Notes under the pieces: generated by a model
What the model was told of the DNA's origin: nothing
What the model saw: only the letters and a program-made list of their open reading frames with translations
Databases searched by the model: none
Shown here: positions 1-12,400 of the stretch, one piece after another
Numbering within the stretch: the stretch's first letter is position 1
Layout of the letters: the number at the start of each line of letters is the position of its first letter
NCBI GenBank assembly: GCA_022575985.1
Contig: JAKSXM010000272.1
Span: 29,157,501 to 29,221,500 of the forward strand
DNA: 64,000 bases
Reading direction: 5' to 3'
DNA from: Anagrus nilaparvatae
Taxonomy: Eukaryota; Arthropoda; Insecta; Hymenoptera; Mymaridae
Program-made: the position numbers and the translations under genes

Positions 1-1227
1 AATCTATTAATTAATCAAGTTAATTATGGTCATAGCTTTAAGATATTCAATCGATGTGTATCCGAGCAAGCAAAAAAAACGTTTAAGAGGAACGTGTACG
101 CAGAGAGCATCCGTTTTTTATATATAAAATTAAATATATGCGTACACCTGGCCCTTGCACGAATAATTCATTTACCTTTTTATTTCTTACGTCATCTCCG
201 GTATATATAAAACTTTTAAGCCAGCAACAAGTTCCTTTATCCGTTTCATTTAAATATCGTTAAAAAAATGATTATTTATGAAATTTTGTTTTTTTATTTT
301 TATTTGGTTCGATGATTTGCGTGACAAAAATTTATTGATTAAGGCTAAATGACAGATTTTGATACGTCGTATCGATTCACTTAAAGGATTATTTATTGAT
401 TACGATATGTCATTCAAAAAAGATATCAATGTTGAATAAGGATTTTTTTTATCTTATGATTTACGTCGTGTTTTTTATGATCCTCACTTATTAGTAATGG
501 TTTGTTAACTTAAATTTTTTTTTAATTCAAGCTGATTATACTAAAACTAACGTAAATATTAAAAATTTTTTTTTTACATAAAAATAATAAAAATACTAAT
601 TAAAAATATTAACTAATAAGCTAAAAGAAATTTTTTTTAACGATAAATTTTTGTGCTATTACATAAAAACTAGATGGCGCTTTAGTTTCTCATAAACAAA
701 ATTTAATGTATACGTTATATATAAGAAATGTACTGCTAAGAAAAAGTATAACAATTTTTCATTATTTAAAATATCTATAATATTTATAATTATAATATTT
801 ACTTTTTTATTGATTATAAGAAATATAATCGACCAAGTAATCGACCTAATCCAGACTAAGTTGATAGTTTATTTATATAGTATGATTAATTAATATTTTA
901 CGATTTTGATTTATTTACTGTGTTTGGATAATAATTTTTTTTTTTACAAATTTTCATTTGCGAATCATTTATACTTTCATGTGCTTTCATTTAAATACCA
1001 GTCTACTGATAACTGTAAATTATACATTTTGAATCAAACGGTGCCATTATATTCTTCTATCCTTTAAAATATCTTCGGATGCTTACTTATTTTGGTTAAA
1101 GTTTTAATTTTTACATTATTAGGACTCAATTTCTGTGGTGCTATACTATTTATTTGAAATAGTTTTGTTTACAATGGTTTAATTATTATTGTTCAGCTTA
1201 TATGTCATTTGAAAAAGATATCATGTT
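1..1227. other. AT-rich non-coding spacer
   Basis: No coding signal is visible. The stretch is dominated by A and T homopolymers. It holds the first copy of a roughly 68-bp repeat at 664-731, containing the core CTAGATGGCGCTTTA, whose second copy lies at 1831-1897. A short inverted pair (GTGTACGC near 91 and GCGTACAC near 140) is also present. Nothing else can be supported. Confidence 0.6.
664..731 (+). repeat. short direct repeat, copy 1
   Basis: About 68 bp starting ATAAAAACTAGATGGCGCTT is repeated with small differences at 1831-1897, 1.17 kb downstream in the same orientation. Shared stretches include TAGATGGCGCTTTA, TTTCTCATAAA and TACGTTATAT. The pair brackets the inverted-repeat element at 1228-1582. 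Whether this is a dispersed repeat or a local duplication cannot be told from two copies. Confidence 0.75.
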
Positions 1228-1582
1228 CAGAGTATTCCGAAATTCGTGCGCCCGGCGCTAAGGTGTTCCAAAAATCGTGCGCACGGCGCGAGCTAACCCA
1301 AGTTTAGTTTTGTGTAACTCAAGTTACAAAAGATAAGCAATTAACACATATTAGCCTCAAATGACAAGTTTTATAACTCCAATTTGCCAAAAAGAAAATA
1401 TTACAATAAATTAAGGAAGAAAGTCCAGTATTTTTAGTTTTTACGTCCAGGATGTAACAGAAATCAGAATTAAACTTAAGTTTATACGTAACTAAACTAT
1501 AGTTAAGTCGCAATAGTCAGGCAGAAAACAAATTTAAAACGGAACACCTTCGCGCTGTGCGCACGAATTTCGGAATACTCTG
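1228..1582. mobile_element. MITE-like element with ~40-bp terminal inverted repeats
   Basis: The left end reads CAGAGTATTCCGAAATTCGT and the right end is its inverse complement. The match continues for about 42 bp with few differences, as far as the shared AAGGTGTTCC. Both ends are flanked by GTT (1225-1227 and 1583-1585), a possible 3-bp target duplication. The left end carries a second, diverged copy of the terminal motif (TTCCAAAAATCGTGCGCAC), so the subterminal region is partly tandem. The 355-bp interior has no credible coding capacity, so this is a non-autonomous DNA transposon. The superfamily is unassigned; a 3-bp duplication would suit CACTA or Harbinger types. Confidence 0.8.
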
Positions 1583-1830
1583 GTTGTAGTAGGATTTACA
1601 GAGTATTATTTATAACCCAAACTTATTAGTAATATTTACCACTTCAATATTTCTGCTTTCTTATTGCTTTTATTCTATTACCAGCGTTGCTTTTTGCATA
1701 AACTGTATGCTTATAATATATTTTTAAAATAAAATTCTTAAACATTTAGATTATTTTCTTTTGATTTTATTACAATAAACCTGGAGTATTGCATTGGTTT
1801 TTGATGATTTTAGAAAATTGTTTGATATTT

Positions 1831-1897
1831 AAAAACTAGATGGCGCTTTAATTTCTCATAAAAGAAATTTAATTTATACGTTATATAAGAAACGTAA
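1831..1897 (+). repeat. short direct repeat, copy 2
   Basis: Second copy of the repeat at 664-731, in the same orientation, starting AAAAACTAGATGGCGCTTTA and ending ACGTTATATAAGAAACGTA. The two copies flank the inverted-repeat element at 1228-1582. Confidence 0.75.
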
Positions 1898-3639
1898 TCT
1901 TTAGTAAATTTATGATTAATATTTCGCTATCTAAGTTTCTAATTTTTATAATTAAAGAATGTTTCTTTCTGATGCTGTGGATGCAGTTTGATAATTTTTA
2001 CGAAAGTATTTATTTGGCTCTGCCGAAGAAAGATGTAATTTACTTCGTTATTAATTTTATTGTGTAATTTAATTCACGGATGTGTATGCTTTTTTGCTAA
2101 AAAAGATGAAATAAATAAACTATATTAGTTAATACATATTTTTTTTAGTCCTGAGCCGTCTCTTATAAAAATACATAAAATATATAAAAATAAATTAGTG
2201 TTAAATTTTTAAGTTCATTTTTATTCTTCTAATTATAGTATTATAACTTCAAAATTTTCCAATTGATTTTTAAATCTCTTTCTATTCTTATAACTAATAA
2301 ACTTTTTCTTTTCACATAGAAGTACAAATTTTCTTTGTCTTTTTGAAAAAAAAGATTCTTGATGACAAGTCAACTTCATATTTATTTTTCTTTAAAATAT
2401 AAATAAATAAAATAATTTTACCTTATAAAATAATGACGCATAAAAAATTCTTCGAAAAGTGACATTTTATAATTAATTTACTAATCAAACACAAATGTAT
2501 TTTTTATTCTTAATTAATATTATTTATGTTTTAATTAAATTTAATTAAATCTCCACTAATAATACAACAAATTTTTTTTGGCAGTTTGTCAATGAAAATA
2601 GAAAAACTTGAGAAATTTATGAATTTTAATATTTTTTTATTTATTGTTGAAAATTTTGTATTTAATTAAAATTAAAAAAAAATATAATTAATTACAAAAA
2701 AAAAAGTTCCATTGTCGGAAATATCAATAAATGATTTTTAAACGAGTCGCTTCCATCTACGGGTATTTTCCATATACAATACTTAAGTTTTATTTTCTTT
2801 AACTTACTTACTTAGCCCCTATTTGAAAGTTTTAATTCTCACAATATCAAACTAACATTTTTTATATTTTATGACTTTTTTTAACCCCAAACAAGGGATG
2901 CCAAATGTAAAGAAATTATTTTTTAAATGACAGTTTTTTATTACTTACCTTTTTTTAGCGGAACTGGAAATTCGTGGGAATTCTTGCGTATTTTTTATTT
3001 GAAATTTATTTGTGTTTAATTAAAAATTACTGTTTTAAATATTTAATTGGTAATTTTTTGTAATAGCAATTAAGTGTTTAAAAGAAGTGAAAATTAAATA
3101 CAATGTTGGGATGAAATTTGGCAAGCGGTTTAGATACTCAAGTATTTCAAAAAGTGTATTGTGCTTTGATTAATTTTTTGTTCCAAATGTTTAGTAAATA
3201 AGAAAAGTAGCCAATTTAGAAATGTTTTTAATTAACAACGGTGTTTACCAATTAACAAGACTTCTTCGCTTGAATTTTGCTCGAATTTTCACATTAGTTT
3301 TAATTTATAATTTGCTTGAAATTCCAAACAAATCAAGCAAAATTCAAGTAAAGCTACTTGACAATGTAATCGGGCTTTTGGTTATGAACAATTTTACAAT
3401 ATTAAACGAACCCTTTCGCGCGTCTAATTTTCTCAGTCTTGATAAAAACTGTCTACTCAACGAATACATGCAGTCAGTCTTGGTGCAAGAAAATGCATTA
3501 ACTCCTTATCATTTTTTTACTAGAAACTTACAAGACATTATTTCTTTCTCAAGCCCGCATTCACCTGTTTGCATTTATTGTACTTAAGAAAATTACAAAT
3601 ATAAAATTTACTTATTAAAAAAAACTAAATATGTGTCAA

Positions 3640-3870
3640 CACAAACCAACACACACACACACGATATTAAAAACAACGAAAAAAATAAATAATTTTTGAT
3701 AAGAATCAATAAAGAGAAGTAAAATGCATTATTATTATTTAAAATAAAAAAATTTATATCTAATAATGTCTATTAAATTACTTAAGTTCCCACGACGTAG
3801 TTTATAGGCCTCCTCTCTTCTGCATTATAATACAACTTACATGAGTGTGTGTGTGTGTGAGTAGGGAAAT
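3640..3870. repeat. CA and GT dinucleotide tracts
   Basis: A short CA tract near 3650-3662 and a GT tract near 3845-3859 lie about 190 bp apart in opposite sense. They are simple microsatellites. Confidence 0.6.
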
Positions 3871-6311
3871 TCTTAAAATAACGTCCTCATGTTATTTGTT
3901 ATATAAAAAAATTTAGGATGCCTGAAGGCATCTGTTTTCTTTTATTTTTTTTTTTTTTAAGTGAAAAATTTTTTTTATTTATACTAAAAAATTTACTTAA
4001 CTTTAATTACAATACTATAAATTTTAAGTGCTTTGTTTTTTTTAAAGATATCAATTTTTTTTAAGTACTCTTCTTTTTTTTTTGTGGTATTTTGAATTTT
4101 TTTGATAGTTTATGTTCTTTTGAGGATACTGAAAAAATTAATTATGGTATTTTTATTGGGCATATTAGGATTCATAAGATTAATTTTGAGACTCTGTGTT
4201 TAACTTTGTCTCGTCAAAAATTTTTTTCACACGTTTCTCAAAAAAGTTTTTGAAATTTTTGTTTATTAAATACAGGAAACTTATAGATAAAATTTAATAA
4301 ATTTACTGAATTGTGGGATATTATTTTTTTTGAAATTTGACCTCCTTAGCTCCAGAAATTCATTTGAAAAATGTCAAAAAATTTTTGATTTTACAAAATA
4401 ACTTAATAGAAATTTTCATAAATCAATAGAAAAGTGAATACCAAGACAATAAGAAAAACCGATACAAAAAATACAGATATTAAAATATTCGTGCAATAAA
4501 AAAATTTTGCTGATTTTGTGCAAAACCACATGATTTAATATAAATACATAAGTGAAAAATTTATATACCCCAGTAGTAAAAGTGACATTTTTATTACATT
4601 TTATCCCTGATTCTTCAAATTTTTTTTTCTATATATTAAAAAATAACAGAATTTTCTTTTTCTCAAACCTTTTTTACATACGTGAGAAATTCTTAACCAA
4701 AAAAACATGTTTCAAGATAAAAAGTATCCGCGTTCTAAAATTTATCTATTTTTACTTTTAAACATGACCCTCATCAATTGATCAGTTTTGCATTTACAAA
4801 TCCAGCAAAGATGCGCGTTTGTGTGTACGTGAAAAATATAGAAAGTATTTTAAAATTCTCTTTCTCAATATTTTTTTAAAAATAATTTTGATAATTTAAC
4901 ATTACAATACGCAGTTATCTTAATGTACCCATTGAAAATTACGTTACATAAAATTTTAAAAATAAAAAAAAAGATATATAATTGATAAATACAATATATT
5001 TTAATTACAAGCGTGACTTGTTTTCTTTTATACGTACATTGGCTGTTTATTTTTTTCCAATCAATTATTAACACATTATGATTATTATTTATAATATAAT
5101 ATAATCAATTTTTTATTGCTTTTTCATTTACGAAATTCATTTTTTAATGGATTTATTGTACATTTTTTAACGAGTGGGGAAGGTTAAGTTTTTAAGGGAG
5201 GTGTTGGAAAGGTCTTTTAATTCCGTCAAAATTTTCTAGAAATTCGAAAGCTTCTTACTAAGGCTGAGTAATTAATCGAATTTTGGGTACCTGATCTGAA
5301 ATTTCGCCAGGTTTTTTTGTCAGGTCAGACTTCCTTAAAAAAAAAAAACACAAAATTTCGGGTTCCTACCCGACATTCGAGCAACCGCACTAAATTGACT
5401 AAAATATCTTTTTTGCGAAATGCAAAATTTTTTATTGCATGAAATTAGATCATTCGCAAACCAAAAAGTAAATTAGAAAAATCACATGAAAAACAAATAT
5501 TTTACGACCAAATAAAAAACAAAAAATTCGCTTTTATTATTTTTGATCTCATAAAAAAACAAGTGAAATGTCCACACAATTTATTATCATAATAAACCAG
5601 TTTTTCGAGCTTATTAATATTCAATATAAATATCAACTCCCGCACGCGTCCACGTAAAATATAAATTTTTTCAGCATGTCAAATTAGTCCTGACGATTCT
5701 CGTTCGCTTCATTTTTTCTTATTATAAAGTAATTATAATTAATCGAAGAACATTTAAAAAAAAAATGGTTTTCTCATTAATTAAAGATAAACATAACCAT
5801 AAAATTTTTTTGTCAATCAATTAAAATAATATTTATTTATTCAAGATGCGTCTTACAGTGACATTTTTTTTTTTAAACTTTGTTGTTATTTTTTTGTTTG
5901 ATTTATATTGTAAAAAAAAGTAGGTACTTTTACGATAAATAAAAAAGTTACTCGCTCTCAACTAAAAAATAGAGCGTTCCTCCTCATAAATTAAATGCGC
6001 GCATAGGAAAAGAAAAACTTTAAACTCCCATAAAAATAAATGCATTCCCTGTCTTTTTTATCATTGATTTTTAAAGAAAATATTATTTCAACTTATTTTT
6101 TTATACGGGCGGATGTATGCACCCTCGGTCACATATTATAAAATCAACATACTATTACTTTTTTTTACTTCTTTCCCTTTCTCTCGTCACTGTGGTAAAA
6201 AAACAGAATACATAATTTGAAGGAAAAAAAAAGTCTTTAGTATAATTTCAGAGCTGGTGATCGTCTGATCTCTTGATTGTATTGTTTTAAGAAAACAACG
6301 GGTGTTTTAAC

Positions 6312-6404
6312 ATGGCTAAAGTTAAAAGATTTTTTGGTACTAAAATACCTGCTGTACCTACAATCAAGATAGAAAATCATGACTATTTAGAATTTAATTA
6401 TATG
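6312..6404 (+). CDS. da: daughterless start exon (probably alternative)
   Basis: The ATG at 6312 opens 31 codons that end in ATG just before a GT donor at 6405, and the frame continues into the next exon. The peptide begins [16 protein letters not shown] and resembles nothing I know in the N-termini of long E-protein isoforms. E-protein genes commonly use several first exons, and short forms lacking activation domain 1 are known in vertebrate TCF4. The sequence supports this being such a short-isoform start. A normal first exon upstream of the window remains possible. Confidence 0.6.
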
Positions 6405-9400
6405 GTATGAATTATTTTTTAAAATATTTTTAACTCAATTTTTTTCATATATTTAAAAATAAAATTTATTTGTTCAGGTGGTTTCAAAATTATTATCGAT
6501 TTTTTATATTATCAGACTTAATTTATTCATTTAGTTTAATAATTATCTCGTTTTAAAGAGAAAAAAACAATTTTTTTATATTTTAATTTTTTTTTTATCA
6601 ATTTTTCTTACAAACTATTGAAAATTAGTTTTTGTTGTTTTTTTTTGGTAAAATAGTTTTTATTCTTGTAATTGTTTTATTTTTTTAGGTTTTAGTTTGA
6701 AAATAACATTTTAAATGGAATGTTAAAATATTATCGTTTGGAATTAAATTTCATTTTTCTTCGTATTATACTTTTTTTTAAAGGAAATTTTTTCAAAAAA
6801 AATTAATGAGCATTTTAAATAAAATTAAAATGCTTCAATATTTTGTAAAATAAGTTAGTCGTTAACAGTTTTAAATTTGTGTAAAATATTGTAAAATTGT
6901 TGCCAATTTTTTTCGTTAATATTCGATTAAAAAAGGGGAAAATTGTATTTTATTGTGCAAATAAAATATTTTTTTAGACAGTTTTAGTGCAAAATTTTTT
7001 TATTCGTTATTGAAAAATTTGAACATATTTTTACTTTGTTCTGTTCGGTGAGAAAAAATGAGTCATAAAATAATCTCATGGGACAAAAAAATGTACTTGC
7101 AAAAAAAGTTCAAAGAATCCAGGCTCCAAAAAATGATAATTTACGCCAGTAGTATTTACAGAGTAAGCTTTTTATGTCAAAGTATAGTTTCTGAAGTGTG
7201 TTAAAAAAAAAAAATAAATATCGGTTAGCAATTTAATCAGCGATAGGATCGGCATTCTCTCACTTTTTAATATAATTTGCTGTTATAAATACACCTCGTT
7301 TTCCTATATAATAAATCGACAGGGTATAAAACAAGCACGTGCCGACGCGCGTCTGATGCGCCGTCGAGTGCAACGGTGCATAATGACGTTAAAAAAAAAT
7401 TCTTGATTATACAATTTACCAGTAAATTATACACTTTTTTAACTTCTTTTTTCCCCTTTTTTATTTTATATTAGCTTAGGATTATTCTGCTAATATTTGC
7501 ACAAATATTTTTTTTATGGGCTTTTGATTTTTAAGTGGGTAGTAATTTTTTTATAAATATTTGTGTTTATGTCGCTTTTTTTCCACGAGGACTAAAGAAT
7601 CTCATATTTTTTTAAATAATGTTTTTTCATCTGCTAATTTTTTTTGTTTTTACTTGTTTTCAGTATGGATCTGACGAATATGGACAAGATTCGCCGAGAT
7701 ACACGTCGCCGAAAGCAACTACACTTTATGCAGATCCTTATTATATAGGTAAATTTTTTACTTTAATTAACTGCGAGCTTTTTCTTCTTTAGATTTAAAG
7801 AGAAGGATAATTTTAATTAAAATGCTAGGTTAAGAGCTAGACCTCTGCTTATTTAAAATTTTTGCAAGATTTGAGAACAAAAGTTAAGTTCAAAAGCAAA
7901 ATGGCTAATTTTGCAGAAAAAAATACGTGTTGCATACTCCCAGGCTGCTCTGCTTGATTTTTTTGAATTATTTTCTGAAAAACCATTTTAGCAATTCTGA
8001 AATTTCGCAAAAATTAAGCAGAAGTTTAATATATTCAGTCGTACAAAAAAAATTTATTTCTCACGAAAAAAGCAGTATTATTTTTTTTAATCTTTTTGGA
8101 TCAAGAATACATAAAATAATATAATCAGCTTTTTATTTTTTAAACGTGCGCTTTAAATTATTCAAGCAAGCTTTTTTCGTTATTATTATTATCATTTTCT
8201 CGAGTATTATGAAGTTTAAGCGTATACATAAGCGACAATCCCTTAAAATTTTTATTTAAAATAAAACCAGCTTAAATTATTATATGAAAAAAAAATTTAA
8301 TAAAATAATTAACATATAAATTTAACTTTTTACTTTTTTTGGCAAAAAAAAAACTATAAAAGCTTTATTTAACATTTGTTTTTTTTTTTCAACAACAAAA
8401 AAAAGTATTTTAAAGTATATCAGAGTGAAAACTTTTTTTCTTCAAAAGTACCATTTATGTTATTTATATATAAGATTTAAAAAAGGAAAAAAAACTTTTT
8501 TATCGGACATCGAACGTTTCTGTACTCCAACTTATAATTTTTTACATTTATATAATGTAGAAAAGCAGCTTACATATATATTTTGTTTGGCTTAGTTTCA
8601 AGAGTGTCGTTAAAAAACTTTAAAAAAAGTTTTCCTTTTTTTATTTTCTCGAAAAACTAAAATGCTTAATTTTCAAACTTAAAAACTGTAATTTATATAT
8701 AATAAATTTTTTTTTCTCAAAAATAAAATCATTCTATATTTGTAAAATATATATACAAAATATTGTTATGTTTAAAAATACCAATGAAAAGTCAATAACC
8801 CTGTAATAAAATGCATTTTATTTTATAGATGGAAGCTCAGCAGGTCCAAATCATGGTGATCCATGGGCTGGAGGAGGTGGCGTACAGCCTTATAGTGGAT
8901 ATGCTCCACCTCATTTGGCACAACCAGCTTATCCTATGCACATATCTCACGATCCAATGGTAAATATAATTTTTTTTTCTCTAAACCTTTTTTTATTTGA
9001 TTTTTACTTTTATTAATTTTATTTTTTCTTTTTAATAGGCGTACTCGTCTATGTCGCCAAATGGTGAACATGGAGCTGGACCACAAGGAATCTTAACGTC
9101 AGCAGTGACGTCTTCAGCTTCTTTGCCTCCAATGTCGTCATTTCGTGGGGGTTCTGGAGTAGCAGCTATCCCGACGAATGCAGCACAAGGCACACCTTCC
9201 CCAGCAGCAACGCTTCAATATAATCACAGTCCAGGTGCTCCAGCACCGCCTCCACAATCTTCGGTACCCTTGACTGTAGCACAATCTGTACCGACACAAG
9301 CTCCAGGTTCTGCTGAAGCGTTAGGAAAAAATATGAGTTCGGTTGTTACAACTAGGGTATGATTATTAGTTACCATGCTTAAATTTTTATTTGCTATGTA

Positions 9401-12400
9401 ATGTAGACTAAATTTACTCTTTTTCCTTTCTAGATATATCCTAATGACCAAACGATCTCTAGTTATAATAGTAATCCAGCTACACCAGTTAGTTCACCAC
9501 CACCTTTAACTGGATCAACACAAGGTGCTTGGGCACCAGGTACTACACCAGTTTCACCACATTTTACATCGGATAGAGGAAATATTCATATGGTACAGTT
9601 GAATTCTCTAAAATTATCAGAGCTTTATTCAAAATTAATCACCAAAGAAAACATTTTCACTTACACACAGATACTTTTATTGTTATAAATTATCTTATAA
9701 TTTCATGAGAAATTAGGGAGCACGAATTTTATTTTCAATAACACATTTTGTTTGTATTGTTGCTACCTAATGAAATGTTACTATTTGTTTAACCTTTTAC
9801 AATTTTCTACAATGTTCTTCTGACATTACAAACTTTTAAATATCTGATCTTCCATTAAAATTTTATATGAATCATTGCCATTTTTGGAATCAAAATGCTT
9901 GTTTTAGAAATAATTTTATTTAATTTTCTGTAGAAAATTCATTTTAGATCTAAAGGATCTTGTCAAAGAAAAAGAAGTTTGATATAAAACTTTTTGATAG
10001 TTCATATTTTCAGAGTAGTAGCAACAATATTCTACAAAACATACAAACATTTAGTAAATGCTTTTTTTTTTATAATTTTTTAATTTTCATTTGCCATTTA
10101 TAAAAAAAAAAATTGTTTTGAGTGCAATAATGCTATCCTCACATAAAATGCTTGTCAAAATTCATATTCAGATTTTTTCATTTTTTAAATTTTACTAATA
10201 CTTAAAATCATGGAATTATAAAATTGGTAATCAAAACTTTTAACTCTGTTTTTGTTTTGATTTTTGGCTTAAATTTATTTATTGATTATTGGATATCATA
10301 AAATTTATGATAACATTATTGTTTTATTTTATTATTAAATATAATTTGTTTTTGCTGTTTATAAGTTTTTGTGTTTTTTGACTTGGTTGTTTTTTATTTT
10401 GTTTTGTTGCGTTGGTGTTGAATGTGAAGCCGGCTCCGGAACAGCAGAGGTTAGATGATGCCATCGGCTTCCTCCGCGAGCACGTCGAGGTGAGGATCGC
10501 AATTTATCTTTTTTTTTTTGAATGTTTTGTTTATTATTTTATTATCATATATTGATTTTCATTCATATATTCATTAAAACATTTTTTTGGCTTACAAATT
10601 TTTTGTTTTCAAAATTGTGCTTGTTTTTGACACTTTTGCCTATACTATTTTAATTTCGCAAAACTAACAAACCAGAAAATTGATCAAAATTTAATTTATA
10701 TGAATATTAACATAATCTTTAAATTTCAGCAATTTGAGATTTGCTATAATTATACTTATGTAATATAAATTTATTTATTCTTTTTAAGATGTATTAATGG
10801 TTTATGATTTTTTGAAATCTTTCAACAGCAAAAATATTTAATAAAAATAAGTCTTAACCATTATAATCTTATTCTTTATGTTCTAATATTTCACTATATT
10901 CTTAAACTTCTAATGTAATATAAGTAAATAATATGCATTCAATGAATAATTTTAAAAATACTCAATTAAATTTCTTGTATACAGTTGGTACAAGGTACTC
11001 GTATGGAGGAAAGACTGGACGATGCAATTAACGTACTAAGAAATCATGCAGAAAGCCAACTTGCTCTTCAAATTGGTGCTGGTTCCGTAGGTCCACATGG
11101 TGCTATGTATGCACATACCTCGCCATCTCAAATAGATCATTTGGTAAGTACTTCTTTTAAAACTAATTTTATCAGAACATATTTTTTAAAATCTGATCTA
11201 ATTATTTTATTTTTAATTTTTTAGGGTAATACTCATCCTGTAGTAACAGTTTCACAACCTCAGGGTAATTACCCAGTTTTAGTGCCAACTCCCGATACAG
11301 ATGGATCTATTAAAATTGAAAGGTTGCCTGTGACAGCTAATGCAAGTAAGTTTCATAAATTGGTTTATCTGTTTTAAAAGACTCTTTTGTACCTTAAACT
11401 ATAAACTTTAAAAATTTTTACTTATTTTAGTAATTATTATATTTTTATATTTTATAATATAAACAATAGTTGCAAGTTTTCTTGGAATCTACAAATTTTC
11501 TTGTTTCAAAACTTTAATGTCTATGAATAAGATAAAACAAGAAACATGAAATTCCAAAATCCATAAATAGTCAGATATGAAAGAACATAAAATAGCACTT
11601 CTATTGAAAGATTATATATGCATTTAAAGCATACATTAAAGCAGCTTTTAATTTACACATTCATACTCTATAAATTCTTTAGTAAATATTTGCGACATGA
11701 ACTTTGCAAAAAAAATTTTTTTAAATTCAATATTGTCAAATTCAATTTAAATATCAATCTTGTTATTTTAAATGATTGATCATTCCTATTGTTTATATTT
11801 TTCTAAAAAATCAAAAAATGAATCTATTTTTAGTAAAATAAGTTAAATTTGAAATTTTTACTCGAAATTAATGGTACTCTGAGTTAGATTATTGTAAATT
11901 TATAAATCTGTTAAGACAAAGTTAATAATGTTTAGAATACATCTCTTTAGAAAAAAGAAAAGATCCATTGGATAACAGCTTAAGCGAGACAAAGCCTTCA
12001 AGTAGTGATTTGTCCGTAAATGCAGTTATAGGTACTTCTACCGTAAATTCAACGTCTCAAGGAAAAGGCACAAAAAGATCTCGTAGATAGTAAGTACCAT
12101 TGCTGATTTAATTTTTAAATTAATAATGATTCTTTCACAAATATCTTAAAAAATTATTGATTCTTATTTGTAAAAAATATTTTGTCAATTCAAAAAAATC
12201 AATAAAGAGTAAAGAATTTTGTTGTTGGGATAAAACTAATTAATTTTTTTAAATAAAGTTCGAGCGCTGATGATGATTGCGATGATCCTGGCACTAAGGC
12301 TGTGCGAGAAAAAGAACGTCGACAAGCTAATAATGTTCGAGAAAGGTTAGTGAGCACACGCAGTATAATTTTTTTTTTTGTATTTTAATTTGAAATCCCA

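Larger units (their letters stand above)
1583..6311. other. AT-rich spacer upstream of daughterless
   Basis: Nothing here was recognised as coding. It holds the second copy of the short repeat, CA/GT microsatellites (about 3650-3663 and 3845-3860), long A/T runs and a fragment resembling other repeats of this window (5270-5395). The conserved N-terminal activation-domain exon expected of full-length E proteins was looked for and not found, so that exon, if it exists, probably lies further upstream. The last 150 bp before 6312 are presumably the promoter and 5' leader of the start exon found here, but no clear TATA box was identified. Confidence 0.5.

Noticed and set aside
3222..3587. 121-codon open frame on the plus strand
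   Set aside because: It is the longest frame in the first 6 kb but shows no recognisable motif and spans a local inverted repeat; leucine- and phenylalanine-rich content is expected from AT-rich DNA.
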